From contig CALSFV010000303.1 in the NCBI GenBank assembly GCA_943737045.1, forward strand, positions 186,001 to 250,000: a stretch of DNA of 64,000 nucleotides, given 5' to 3'. Position 1 is the stretch's first letter, and every line of letters starts with the position of its first letter. The position numbers and the translations under genes were made by a program. Below the pieces are notes generated by a model that saw nothing but the letters and a program-made list of their open reading frames with translations, did no database searches and was not told the origin of the DNA. Shown piece by piece: positions 22,944 to 33,998 of this stretch. This DNA comes from Parapristionchus giblindavisi. Taxonomy: Eukaryota > Nematoda > Chromadorea > Rhabditida > Diplogasteridae.

Positions 22944-23219
22944 GATTTCGATAGTGAAGTCTTCTGTGGCAAACACAAATTCTCACATGTAACTATGGTA
23001 TTCACATTATTATTTGAAATGTTTTTATGTGTTTGGTAAAGTGCTTCTGAGACAGAAAAGTGGTAGAAGAGAAGATAAGATTTTCAAATCCACTCAACTC
23101 TAACGATTCTAAATGAATCAATATATTCACCATATGAGAGTCTTGAATCATTATATTCTATTCGTACATACATCCATTACATGAACGTTTGGGGTGAAAA
23201 CCATGCTGTGAATTACTTA

Positions 23220-23294
23220 TTGTCTGTATAAAATGTAGATGTGTATTTCATACAGACAATAAGTAATTCTGAAATTATTTTATACAGACAATAA
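23220..23294. repeat. Miniature remnants of the TTGNCNGTATAAAAT element
   Basis: TTGTCTGTATAAAATGTAG faces TTTCATACAGACAA within 40 bp, flanked by TA on both sides. A further TTTTATACAGACAATA end follows at about 23278-23294. This is a deletion derivative of the family at 20060. Confidence 0.6.
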
Positions 23295-23453
23295 GTAATC
23301 TTGCTAGTATCTGCTAAACGTAGAAATATTCTATCGATCAACCCCAAATATCTTGACATATAATTCTTTCCATAAGCTTACAACAAGCTTTCGCTAACGA
23401 AATATGAAGATGGTTATTTTTGATTGCGTGCTCGACTCCTTTTCTTTTATATA

Positions 23454-23899
23454 CAGTCCCGCACGTTCGCGCTCCCTAAACGCGGCAGGTTGCGGCCCCC
23501 AGCGGCCCGCTGCGTGCCGCATCATGCCGCATCGATGAATAATTTTTTTAAACAATTCGTTGTTTGTGATCGTTGCATCATCAAATAAGGGTTCAGACAT
23601 GATGATGCAACGATCGCAACCAATGAAATGTTTGAATAAAAAATTTATTAATCGATGCGGCATGATGCGGCACGCAGCGGGCCGCGGAGGGGGGGGGGGG
23701 GCATCATGTCGCGTTTCGGGGCCACGGCTGGCTGTGTGACGCTGTCCACACTCAACCAAAAATTTTCGTTTCTGCGGTGATATTAATATCTGATGATGCA
23801 AAAATGAAATGTTTGAAAAAATTATTCATCGATGCGGCATGATGCGGCCCACCGCGGGCCGCGGGGGCCGCGTTTAGGGAGCGCGAACGTGCGGGACTG
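23454..23899. mobile_element. GC-rich Tc1-type MITE with long inverted ends
   Basis: CAGTCCCGCACGTTCGCGCT at the left is matched by its inverse at the right, flanked by TA (23452-23453, 23900-23901). CAGT ends at a TA target are typical of Tc1-like elements. Inside is a second inverted pair around GATGCGGCATGATGCGGC. It is far more GC-rich than its surroundings. Confidence 0.85.
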
Positions 23900-24224
23900 T
23901 ATATATTAAGAGAACAATAATCCTGCTCCAGAAGTAATGAACCATAGAGTAAAGAAGAAAAGAGTGAAAGAGAATAGAAATGGCGATCATGGCAGCTATT
24001 CTACGATGAAATGAATACGTCTGAAGTTGCAGAAATGCGATTTGGTAATTTCTTTATTATTTTCTCAATTCAAGAGGCTGAAATAAGCAAAATCAATAGA
24101 TTCCGTCTATTTCTGACACGTGGGCATATCCTAGGATATCTACATCGGATGAAAGAACATTCCCAGCATTTGTTTTACGAAAAATAACTAGCTTATCCCA
24201 TGAAGATCAAAGAACCGAATACTT

Positions 24225-24669
24225 ACTAGGGAATGGTTTCTGTGATGCATGAAATTACGGTTAGTGACCTACATAGCGATAATCAGCATGGTCGACTTAG
24301 TAAGAATCAACTTTCAAAAGCTGCAGTTGATCGATTTTTTAAACGAAACCCTTCGCATATCCGCCTCACGAAAGACAGCAAAAAAGTTGCATTTTTTTGT
24401 TTGTTCACTTTTTGAACACGAGTTCGATTCCCCCGACAGCATTTTATGTCTGTATGGTAATTCCAGCAAAAAATTCTGTTTCAATGGAAATCAAGTCCAA
24501 AAATTCTTTTTTGGCTGTCTTTCGTGCGGCAGATATGCGACGGGTTTCGTTCAAAAAATCGATCAACTGCAGCTTTTGAAAGTTTATTCTTACTAAGTCG
24601 ACCATGCTGATTATCGCTATGTAGGTCACTATCCGTAATTTCATGCATCACAGAAACCATTCCCTAGTT
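24225..24669. mobile_element. Foldback element
   Basis: Left arm CTAGGGAATGGTTTCTGTG and right arm CACAGAAACCATTCCCTAG are inverse, with about 140 bp per arm (including GCATGGTCGACTTAGTAAGA and AAAGCTGCAGTTGATCGA). The central part carries GAAAGACAGC inverse pairs. ORFs here are mirror artefacts. Confidence 0.85.
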
Positions 24670-24695
24670 AACAAGTTCTTGTAGCCGCAAAAAAT

Positions 24696-24766
24696 TGCAT
24701 CGGCCGGGAATCGAACCCGGGCCGCCCGCGTGGCAGGCGAGCATTCTACCACTGAACCACCGATGC
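24696..24766 (-). tRNA. tRNA-Gly(GCC): tRNA-Gly (GCC)
   Basis: Read on the minus strand it starts GCATCGGTGGTTCAGTGG and has the anticodon loop CTGCCAC with GCC. The T arm is GGTTCGATTCC and it ends CCGATGC plus discriminator A. The 7-bp acceptor stem GCATCGG/CCGATGC is perfect. There is no intron. A functional gene is likely. Confidence 0.95.
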
Positions 24767-24889
24767 TTGTTTAGTAGAAGTTGTGGAGTTACACATGCAA
24801 GATAATGTAGTGAAATGAAGAACACTGTGAACAAGCCAATGTTACTTTATTTACTGTAAATCATTATAATATAATATATTTATCTTCTC

Positions 24890-25330
24890 TATACGGATCA
24901 AAAACGAGAAGATATATAATGGTATATGTACTGATTGAGAACAATAAAGAAGAGACAAACTGCAAATTACTTAATCACAGTTTTTAGAGTATTACAAAAG
25001 ATAGAAGAATTGGCAACGGTTACTAAATTTGCGTCTAAAGAATTCCACTCGTGAACTATTCTATTAGCAATAAATGATAAATGTCTAGTTGATGAAGAAG
25101 AAATAATAGACAATTTCATAGGGTGACCACGAGTAAGGTTTAATACATTAGAAAAGTTGAAAAAATCACGAGGGTTCAGATCAATAAAATTGTGGATTAT
25201 CTTAAATACAAAAGCGAGATCAATTCTACGTCTTCTCAGTTGGAGGGTGGGCAAATCCAGAATTGAGAGGCGTCGAGTGTAATCGGCAGGTGAGAGACGA
25301 CATAATAATTTCATCAACAAATATTTGATT
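24890..25330 (-). mobile_element. LINE reverse-transcriptase C-terminal fragment
   Basis: The minus strand, 25320 to 24967, reads YTRRLSILDLPTLQLRRRRI, then DLAFVFKIIHNF and, near the end, STRHLSFIANRIVHEWNSLD. This is the conserved tail of Jockey/CR1-type reverse transcriptases after the polymerase domain. It is truncated at its 5' side. The 3' flank at 24890-24960 is probably the element's UTR. Confidence 0.75.
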
Positions 25331-25692
25331 GGTTCCTTTTAATCTATTTTTGAACTATCTTTGTCGAGTCGCATTGTCAAGCTGTTATTGTCTAATTGTT
25401 TAAAATTCGAATTGGATAATCGTGTAATACGTCGTCTCATTCTCATTCCTTTCATTTGTAATGTGTGTTAAATGTTGACTGCCATATAATCATATCCCAC
25501 AATTAGTTTGATGAAGTAGCAAAGATCAAAGATCAAATAGCAAAGATCATCGAAGATAATAGAGTACTTTGCATTAGATCTCTAATACTATAAAACGTCA
25601 GTTAGCTTGTTTGGTAGGAGAGCAAAAAATTTAATAAACAAAAAAATAGGTTTACAGCACATATTGTTTCACGAACAATTTGTTGCAAAAGA

Positions 25693-25772
25693 TTTCGCAG
25701 CGAGCAGGGTTCGAACCTACGCTGGCAATGCCCATTAGATTTCAAGTCTAACTCCTTAACCACTCGGACGAA
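25693..25772 (-). pseudogene. tRNA-Ser (TGA) pseudogene
   Basis: The minus strand has a D arm CCGAGTGGTTAAGG, anticodon loop CTTGAAA (TGA), a variable arm GGCATTGCC and a T arm GGTTCGAACCC. The 3' acceptor strand is TCGCTGCGA, which needs CGCAGCG at the 5' end. The sequence there is CTTTCGT instead, so the acceptor stem cannot form. It is probably truncated at the 5' end. Confidence 0.7.
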
Positions 25773-25985
25773 AGAAGAAAAGAAAGTAATTCTTGCATGG
25801 GAAGAAAGTATTGGATTCATGCCTGGTCATACACTTGATAAGGTATTTCATTCTATTATCATATCATATCTATCATATTCATTTATTGTTGGATGGAATA
25901 ATCGCCGCTGCTATGTTTGCTGAAATGGCTGCTACTCTTGATTCACAAGGGAAAACTCTCGAACAACAATTGTTCGCTTTATACT

Positions 25986-26340
25986 AGAGTTGGCTATTCG
26001 GGGGTTGCGGGCCCGCAATAGATTTGACTTTTTATTGCTAATGATTGCGGGCCCGCAGTGCGGTGTAAAATCATTGCGGGCCCGCAAACTTGGAGAGAGG
26101 GGAGGGGGAGCGATTGCGGGCCCGCAATATCATTGCGGGCCCGCAACGAGAGAACGAAGGAAAGTGAAGAGAACATAGAAGAACGACCGATCACAAAAAG
26201 CAGTGGGTAGAAATAAAGAAGTCGTTGCGGGCCCGCAATCACTCCCCCCCCCCCCCCCTCTCCCTTCGAGGTTGCGGGCCCGCAATGATTTTACAGAGCA
26301 TTGCGGGCCCGTAATGCGTGTGCATTATTGCCAACCCTAC
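25986..26340. mobile_element. MITE with a cluster of TTGCGGGCCCGCAA palindromes
   Basis: Eight copies of the palindrome TTGCGGGCCCGCAA or one-base variants occur at irregular spacing across 355 bp. The outer ends GAGTTGGCTATT and ATTATTGCCAACCC are inverse, suggesting a transposed unit. No ORF explains it. Confidence 0.75.
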
Positions 26341-26577
26341 TTTATACCATAAGTGAGTATACGGTACATTGAGATTACTGTATCTATATATAATATTGAT
26401 TGATTAATCTATTATTAGATATGGATATCATTTGGTTCGTAGTTCATATTGGATGGTTCCTTCTCCATCTGTTACTGTAGAACACTCTCTCTCTCAAAAT
26501 CATTTTGCATAGTAACCGACCCTCTTCTTGGTTATGGTAAAACCAAACGCATCATGATGGATAGAATGATAAAATGA

Positions 26578-27451
26578 GAGTTTTTTCTCATCTTTCCCAT
26601 ACTCTCTCATCCTAATCCAAGAAGTTCCTAGATACATTTCCCTGTTAATTTGTCTACGGTATCTAGATACATTATCAAACGATCATTCCCTCATTATGTA
26701 TCGAGTTTTTTCTCATCTTTCCCATACTCTCTCATCCTAATCCAAGAAGTTCCTAGATACATTTCCCTGTTAATTTGTCTACGGTATCTAGATACATTAT
26801 CAAACGATCATTCCCTCATTATGTATCGAGTTTTTTCTCATCTTTCCCATACTCTCTCATCCTAATCCAAGAAGTTCCTAGATACATTTCCCTGTTAATT
26901 TGTCTACGGTATCTAGATACATTATCAAACGATCATTCCCTCATTATGTATCGAGTTTTTTCTCATCTTTCCCATACTCTCTCATCCTAATCCAAGAAGT
27001 TCCTAGATACATTTCCCTGTTAATTTGTCTACGGTATCTAGATACATTATCAAACGATCATTCCCTCATTATGTATCGAGTTTTTTCTCATCTTTCCCAT
27101 ACTCTCTCATCCTAATCCAAGAAGTTCCTAGATACATTTCCCTGTTAATTTGTCTACGGTATCTAGATACATTATCAAACGATCATTCCCTCATTATGTA
27201 TCGAGTTTTTTCTCATCTTTCCCATACTCTCTCATCCTAATCCAAGAAGTTCCTAGATACATTTCCCTGTTAATTTGTCTACGGTATCTAGATACATTAT
27301 CAAACGATCATTCCCTCATTATGTATCGAGTTTTTTCTCATCTTTCCCATACTCTCTCATCCTAATCCAAGAAGTTCCTAGATACATTTTCCTGTTAATT
27401 TGTCTACGGTATCTAGATACATTATCAAACGATCATTCCCTCATTATGTAT
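26578..27451. repeat. Perfect tandem array, 125-bp unit, about 7 copies
   Basis: The unit runs from GAGTTTTTTCTCATCTTTCC to CATTCCCTCATTATGTATC. Copies are identical except one C-to-T at about 27391 in the last full unit. 125 is not a multiple of three, so the repeated 71-codon ORFs are artefacts. The homogeneity shows recent expansion. Confidence 0.95.
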
Positions 27452-27584
27452 CTTTGCTTTTATGTAAACAATATTAGTATTTGCGTAGCTAAATCTCAAT
27501 CAATTTTTAATCGTTCACTCTTTAACCTTATTAAATTCTTCTTCTTTCTTTTGAAAAATCGTATTATTGAAAACTGTCCTGTGT

Positions 27585-27659
27585 GGGTCATCCTACTGAT
27601 GAGGCCCACCCCACACGGGCCGGTCCAGTGTCTAGGACCAGGGCCGAAACACTGGATCG
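27585..27659 (+). ncRNA. Hammerhead-ribozyme-like motif in a non-canonical strand order
   Basis: The enzyme core CTGATGA (27596-27602) is preceded by TCCTA and followed by GGCCC. GGGCC (27641-27645) is followed by GAAA (27646-27649) and CACTGGATCG. Between them lies a target strand CGGTCCAGTGTC (27621-27632) followed by TAGGA. The pairings are TCCTA with TAGGA (stem I), GGCCC with GGGCC (stem II) and 11 pairs including one G-T for stem III. A GTC cleavage triplet sits exactly at the junction. In known hammerheads the target strand lies outside the core-to-GAAA segment, but here it lies inside stem-loop II. The motif is seen in the sequence; activity is not shown. Confidence 0.5.
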
Positions 27660-29840
27660 TTTTTTATCTCTAGATAGTCAGTCTTTACATAGTTTCTTTT
27701 CTAACACAACCTACCTTAAAACCATTCTTTCATTGCTTTAACTCTAATTCCCCTGTTAATTTGTCTACGCATTTTTGTAGTAGGAAAAATTGTTGTGTTC
27801 TAGATTTTTCATCGCTCATTCATCACAATTTCATATATCACCAGTTTTTTCTTATCACAAAGCTTTTTATTTTTGAGATTTTTAAATATTTCAGTGTGTT
27901 CACTGAGCGGAGATTTATAAAATAACATGTTTTGTCCTTAAAGTATCGCTAATCCGTTTATCAATCCATTTACCTTATACAAACCTTTTGTTGTTGTTGT
28001 ACACTAACTAGAACTCGCTACAATAAGCATAATCTTAACTCATTATTCATTGATAAAAATGCTTCGCACCATGGGGCGTGACTTACATGTTAGCGCTGCA
28101 GGGGAATTCGCAAGAACCGGCAATTTTTCTATTCCCTACCGCTCCTTCAAATTGAGTATTACCAGCGATTACATAAACTACTGTCGCTGTGATTAAGTAA
28201 TTGCAGTGTATACACCATTTCTTCATATTTTATTTATCGTTTTCATCTTTCTAATTGTTTGTCACATTAGCAATCTCTCTGTAAGAAATGATAACATATT
28301 ACTATTATTATAAACAAAAGGGTACCTTGACTTTGAGAGCAGTGAAAGGCTTATTTAACGATCTATACTATATTCGTGAACACGAGTATAAAAATAAATA
28401 AAAATCCCTTGTTTCTTTGTTGCACAACGTCCGCAATGCCAATCCTTTTTCACAATATTTAGAAACAAGGATAATTTATCATAAACAACAAACCATTGCG
28501 GCGAAGTCAGACGGGTTAGTTTTGAGTTAGTTAGTGATACTCGACTGTGATATTTTTTTTCAGCCAGGAACCCTGTATATTTCCAGCCTGGCCAATCCCA
28601 TGGATCCAGTCTGGAATTTTACCGCGTTCCAGGCTGGAAACGCTACCGGGTTCCAAGCTGGAAAAGGCGTTAGCGGGATCGAGGATGGAAATCTACCGGG
28701 TTCCAGCTATCGATACCGGGAAAATGACGCTAAATACCAGAGGAGAGGAAGTTTGGAGAGTGCGTGCATGATATTTGTATATTACTCTTTTAAACCCGTT
28801 CTCTTTGTACTTATGGTAGATTTGTCATTCTCTTATGCAAGTACACCTTATACGGATAATATGAGCAGACTGTATACGTTTGTATACAGACTGTATCTGC
28901 ACACTCTCTAAAGACTGAAGAAAAAATATAGGACATTGTATATTTCATTTTATCATTAATATATTCACCAATACTTTTATTCTTCTATTCATTTTTACAC
29001 ATTATTGTTATGTTTGCGGAGAAGGATTCTCAATCCGATCTTTCCCTTTTCATTTTTCCCATTTCACGCATCTACGAATCAGTGATATGTATTATAGAAT
29101 TACAAAAGTTTTGCATACATGGCGCAAATGCCGAATATAGTAAACTTCTCCACCGTTGAGAAAAACGCACTCCAAAATTTTCGCCTAATTTCGGGAGGTT
29201 TTTCCGAACGTTTTGTAAATGCATATAATTTTATTTTTGCTGAAAGCCCAATTAAATGACAAGAAGACGCCATAAACATCGATGAAATAAGAGAAAATGG
29301 TATGTCGCGCAAAGAAGTGGGCGGAGTCTGAGTATTGCGCGGCAAATAGCGAATTTGTATTGTTCGGACAGTTTTAATTCTGTAATAAATGTTTATTTTA
29401 TTATTATTATTACTGTTATTACTTTTTCATCATTATTATTTCTACTATTTCTACTATTTGTATTACTATCATCATTATTATAATCATAATAATGATACAC
29501 ACTCTCACTTTCTACAAACGTGTACATGCGTGTTTTCTGATGTCCCCTGGGCGTTTTTCACCATAAACAATATCATGAAAAAATGTTCGTAGTAGCGATT
29601 ATTCATTCTACCTAACAATAACTTTTGCCAAACGCCACGTTTCTCTAGGAAGATATATTCAAGTGATCTCAGTACATACCTTTTGAACTAAATTGTTCCG
29701 TTTGTTAATTCTACTCGATTGTCATCCTTCATGGAACGTTCCGAGGTTTGATTTATATTATTAAAAACGTTTCGCCTTTAAAATCGATATCACGTTATAT
29801 CATGTTATATTGAAGAGTAGATCAAAATATTTACTTACAT
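27660..29840. other. No gene recognised
   Basis: Contains a second CCCTGTTAATTTGTCTACG (about 27750), also found in the 125-bp unit. At 28560-28720 there is a degenerate series of TTCCAGCCTGGAA / CTACCGGGTTCCAG blocks. (ATT)n-like runs are at 29397-29490. ORFs here are not supported by motif or splice context. Confidence 0.35.
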
Positions 29841-30003
29841 TTAAGATCATCATTCCTCCAATTTCTCCAGACGTCGAAAAAGTATTTCTCGTTTTCAAAT
29901 ATTGCTTCGTACTTTTCTCAACGATTTCGTCCATTACTTGTTTTGCTGCAATATTTTCTAGCAAGAAGACCACTGTGACATATCGTTTTCTACTACTGAA
30001 CAT
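29841..30003 (-). CDS. Possible first exon of an unidentified gene
   Basis: ATG at 30001-30003, open for 54 codons (MFSSRKRYVTVVFLLEN..., ..., GEIGGMMILN) to a good AAT/GTAAGTAA donor. I found no downstream exon in phase, so this may be chance. Confidence 0.25.
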
Positions 30004-31173
30004 TGTCGTAAGTTAAAATATTCGTATACATATGGGTATAATAATATTGGTATTGGCATGAGATTTTTAACATTGTAGGTTTTAATATTGTAGGTATAAT
30101 ATATACTTTATATTGTTGGTATTGGAAAAGTAAGATATATCGTCAAAAGATACGAATGTTAGATTTTGAAACCAACGTAGGAGGGTGCAATGGAGGGTAG
30201 ACTCTATTGCATAAAATTTACGGAATTTTCAATAATGATCACGGAAATATAACCGATTCATTTTTTTAAAGTATGAAAAATAAGAGATTTTTCGTATAAT
30301 GCCCTACTTTGTCGTTTCCTCTCGCTCTGACGGTAGACAAAGGTGTAAAATGAAACTGCAGCTGAAAGAATAACATTTATCGTTAAATATAACACACCAC
30401 CTGTCATGTGCTCTGTGTATAACAATAATCGTTTTAACACTTTTTTCTATGTGTATCATCCGATCACACACGAGGGAGTATCAAAGCTCTACATAAAAAC
30501 TTTCAGAAGTAATACTCAAACAAATTTCGGTTTTGCGCAATTTTGACAAGAGCCAAAAGGGCCGTATGAGAGTTTGATTGCATAGCGGGCGAAACACCAT
30601 AAGGCACAACATATTTCTTTTAAATAATTTACATTTTACGTGCATGCAAACCTATACTTGTACATCTATTATTATAATATTGTTAAGTTAATTAATTTCA
30701 GATAAATTCACTCTTTCTCGACTTGTACACACAATTCATTTTCGATCCGATATTCCTCATTCCAATACCATGTTTGATGAGGAAGGAACCATTAGTGCAC
30801 CCTCAAGGCAGTGCGAATGCTTACTTTGTAAGTGAAATTCTTAATTTTTTTAAAAAAATGGAAAGATGAACTGTGAAGATAGTCGGGCTTTATGATCGTT
30901 GCAAGCAACAAGGATCAGTGGAACCATCTCATGTCACTGCAGATCCGGTGACTCACCGCTTAGTTGATCTCGATAAAGTGTTTAAATGTAAATGTAAAAA
31001 TGTCATTCTTAATTTGATGCTCAAGACTTGCAAAGAAACGTGCAGAAGTGGAGAGATTTGTTCTTAGTTCACCAACCTCATTTTGACATTTTTTGACATT
31101 GAACAACTTTCTCAGCTAATGGGTGTTTCGTAGCTGGGTTGCCATGAAATTTCTCCATTCCGAAGTTCACCTA
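30004..31173. other. No confident gene; Cys-rich ORF at 30873-31067
   Basis: The plus-strand ORF ends KCKCKNVILNLMLKTCKETC...; it has six clustered cysteines but no signal peptide and no phase-compatible upstream exon. The ATG at 30768 (MFDEEGTISAPSRQCECLL) before a GTAAGT donor does not join it in phase. Confidence 0.25.
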
Positions 31174-31432
31174 TTGAGCGTATAAAAATCACTTGTTATT
31201 ATTTGTAGAAGAGACTTTCTTGCTTTGCATGGTTCAGAAACTATGCCGATCTCTTTTATATATAATATAGCGCGCGGCGAAGGTCAGCCGGGTTAGAGAG
31301 AGGCAGCGGAGAGACAATCGAGAGGCGGGGCGAGATGTAGAAGGCTACATCTCGCCGCGCCTCTCGATTGTGACTTCCGTTCGTTAGCACCGTTTGTCAT
31401 TTTTCTTATGCAAGTACATTTTATACGCACAA
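31174..31432 (+). mobile_element. TA-flanked MITE (copy 2 of the 20060 family)
   Basis: Ends TTGAGCGTATAAAAATCAC and TACATTTTATACGCACAA, TA on both sides. Its GC-rich hairpin and TCTTTTATATATAATATAGC block match copy 1 in inverse. It abuts the chemoreceptor remnant that follows. Confidence 0.85.
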
Positions 31433-32150
31433 TACCTCATCATTTTTTTTCATTTTCGATTATATGGACGTTAGCAGTTTTCTCACTCATCCCACCGTAT
31501 ATGCTATGCTTTGTTTATAGACATCAGGTATATTTGGAAGGTTTAACATTGATAGTGCAAAGTTTTCATGAAAATCAACTTGCATTTGGGATACACCGTA
31601 AAATGAAACACAATCAATTTTGTTCCCAAAACATCTGAAGTCAATTACAACAGAATTCAGGTGCTTCTAAGTCCCGGTTCGCCCTATAAAATACACAATT
31701 CAACTATGATCATAATCTATTTCACAATATTTCTGCATATCTTTACGGAGGCTCCTGTGATGCAGGTTGGCATTAATGTATATGTAAATAGATCACCCAT
31801 CATTTTCATTTCGTGGACATCTCCGTCGTTACGGCGGAGGCACGAAAGGAAAATGTAACACCCTATAATCCTACAGTTCGCTTACGACGAGTCAATGTCC
31901 GAGTCTGTTGTTCAGTCAAGAGGATACCTCAATATGGTACCATTTAAAAAAATATTTTAGTTCTTTAATAAAGTACAAACCTATTCAGAAGCTGTCACCA
32001 GCATGGAAAAATTTATCCTCATTACGGCTCAGCTGCTACAATCCTCCGAGAATAATATATTTCATTTTGAATAGTCTCGTTCCAGTTTCGATCTACGGCG
32101 CAGCCGCAAGCGCAGTTAGTCTAATGAATCTTACTTTCATTAAAATCTAC
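31433..32150 (+). pseudogene. Nematode chemoreceptor (7TM GPCR) pseudogene
   Basis: In-phase exon pieces are about 31451-31527 (SIIWTLAVFSLIPPYMLCF, VYRHQ), 31661-31765 (VLLSPGSPYKIHNSTMIIIY...) and 31877-31936 (FAYDESMSESVVQSRGYLNM). Then come 31961 onward (FFNKVQTYSEAVTSMEKFIL, ITAQLLQ) and, in another frame, RIIYFILNSLVPVSIYGAAA. Hydrophobic segments and the PPY..CFVYRHQ motif resemble srh/sri-type serpentine receptors. The gap 31937-31960 is only 24 bp, too short for an intron. A frameshift follows, and the 5' end is cut off at the MITE ending at 31432. It is not functional as it stands. Confidence 0.45.
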
Positions 32151-32244
32151 CTAGTTCCCTTTAAAACGACGAATAAATTGTGGTGTGGACAATGCAGGGG
32201 ATTCATAATGTATTTACGTGAATGTTAGGTCAGAAATTTATTAG

Positions 32245-33114
32245 GTTGATAGGAAAGTCTAGACATTTTCAAGCCGCTCGATCTTTTAACGGCGTGATCG
32301 CGACGCTTAAGCTATGTACACGTAGCGTTTTTTCAGTATCCCCTTTCCCAACTCGAAGTATTAGTACCCCATAGTACCCCTCCTCGCGAAGAACGGATGA
32401 AAAGTTCGTCAAAGAAGGATTCGACGCGTTGTGGGAGAAAACGGGGCTTCATTCCTGACCACGTATGAATAAACATCATGAGAGTCCGCTATCGTGCGTG
32501 ACCTTATCGGGAAGGTCTGTTCGTCATAAGTTGTCCAAATTTGACATCGATCGTGGTATCCAGATTATATTTTATCGACATGCTCAAACATGCGCAAGGC
32601 TGTTTCTCAATGAATAAAGTGTTATAAATTATGTTTTTATCAGGCGGGGGATGGGGATCACGCATAGAATATTTCTGTATTTAGCAGAGATCACTTTGTG
32701 TTTAGCAGGTAGTAGGAAGGTTGTAACACAAGTACATTTTATACTGACAATAGTAGCTATCGCTCCCTCGTGCATTCTATCAACGGACAATTACCACATT
32801 TTAATCCCCTCCATGAATACTTTCTGAACGTCAGGAACGGTACTTCCATATAGTATAACATGCCTAATGGTTTCGCACAGATTTCGTGCGTTATTTAATT
32901 ATTTCGTTCAAGTTTCGAACTCGGACGTCGACTTGAATGCAGAAGATAGTCTCTCATTGTCAGATGCTGAAGACCATACCGAACGAATAACAAGATTAAC
33001 CTTGTTTTCACTCTATGCCAAAGCATGAATTTGATAGTCTTTTTGTAGTGATCACTTAGCGTTCTGGGAGGCTACAATATGCCATGGCTTCATTTGCAAG
33101 ACGGGAGCTTTTAC
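32245..33114. other. Mariner-like single end at about 32242; otherwise no gene
   Basis: TATTAGGTTGATAGGAAAGTCTAGAC resembles a mariner terminal repeat, but I find no matching right end nearby, so it is a remnant at most. A solo end of the 20060 MITE family, TACATTTTATACTGACAA plus TA, lies at about 32731-32750. Confidence 0.35.
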
Positions 33115-33270
33115 AGTGCGTTGGATACCAAGTGGAAAACCCTGATCGTTAATACGTAGATATAATGTTGGAAGTTATCGATCAATATTGGTTATCTACC
33201 GTAAAATAGAGTAACGTTTTGCCTCAACCCTGATGACTATAACGGTTTTCCACTTGGGACCCAGTACACT
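33115..33270. mobile_element. Short MITE with CCAAGTGGAAAACC ends
   Basis: AGTGCGTTGGATACCAAGTG and CACTTGGGACCCAGTACACT, with GGAAAACC/GGTTTTCC, form imperfect inverted ends around about 100 bp. Confidence 0.65.
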
Positions 33271-33998
33271 CTAAAAATGGAAGTCGACACGTTCTGCTGA
33301 TTCTTTCCAGAGCGGGAGCAAACGTTGTGCTCGGTTGTGGCGCGTAGCGCACACTTGTGCTTTCTCTCTCTCACGCAACGCGCTGAAGACCGTTTGATGT
33401 GGATGTGAAAAGAATAAGAAGTAAACCAAAATAATGAAAATAAATGTATGACACATTGCAAAGCTGCCTACGGAGGAACCATAATTATAGAAGACCTGCC
33501 TCTGAAGGGTAGGGTCTCAAAATCAGCCCCAAAAAAAATTCTTTTTGAACACTACCTATAGCAGGGTTCCGCATTCGTGCACTAACTAGTAAGTCGTTCA
33601 ATTCGTGCAATCAGAGTCGTGCATCGTTTTCATTCATCAGAGACATTTAGCGATTTCTTTTTTCACGACTTTTTCTCCCTCTATAGCGGCCAAAACTCGA
33701 TAAGGAATATTGTGACTTCTGTTTTGTTCATTATTTACCATAGACGTTTGTGTTAATGGTAGTTAAATTTGTACACTTTTAATAAAGAATACTTTAATTA
33801 ATATCAATTCAGATGATTCTTCATATATTCTATATCATTAATAATATGTCGACGATAAGTGAAAAGACAAAAGTTATCCATAGATCACTGACACGATCTC
33901 TAGTCATAACTGTGAGCTTTTTAAATATTTGTTAGGTGCAATTTAAGTTTTAAAAAATCAACTCTCTCCTAGAGAATAAAATGCGAGAACGAGAACAG
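33271..33998. other. No gene recognised
   Basis: Mixed AT-rich sequence, with short ORFs on the minus strand at 33237-33461 lacking any motif. Confidence 0.35.

Noticed and set aside
27575..27660. Canonical type I hammerhead at the same locus
   Set aside because: After GAAA the downstream sequence offers no stem III closing on a GTC followed by a TAGGA-like strand; only the non-canonical order fits all three helices.
26650..27673. Series of identical 71-codon ORFs
   Set aside because: They are the same out-of-frame stretch of a 125-bp tandem repeat; period not divisible by three.
30873..31067. Cys-rich small protein gene
   Set aside because: No signal peptide, start or phase-compatible upstream exon found; kept only as a note.
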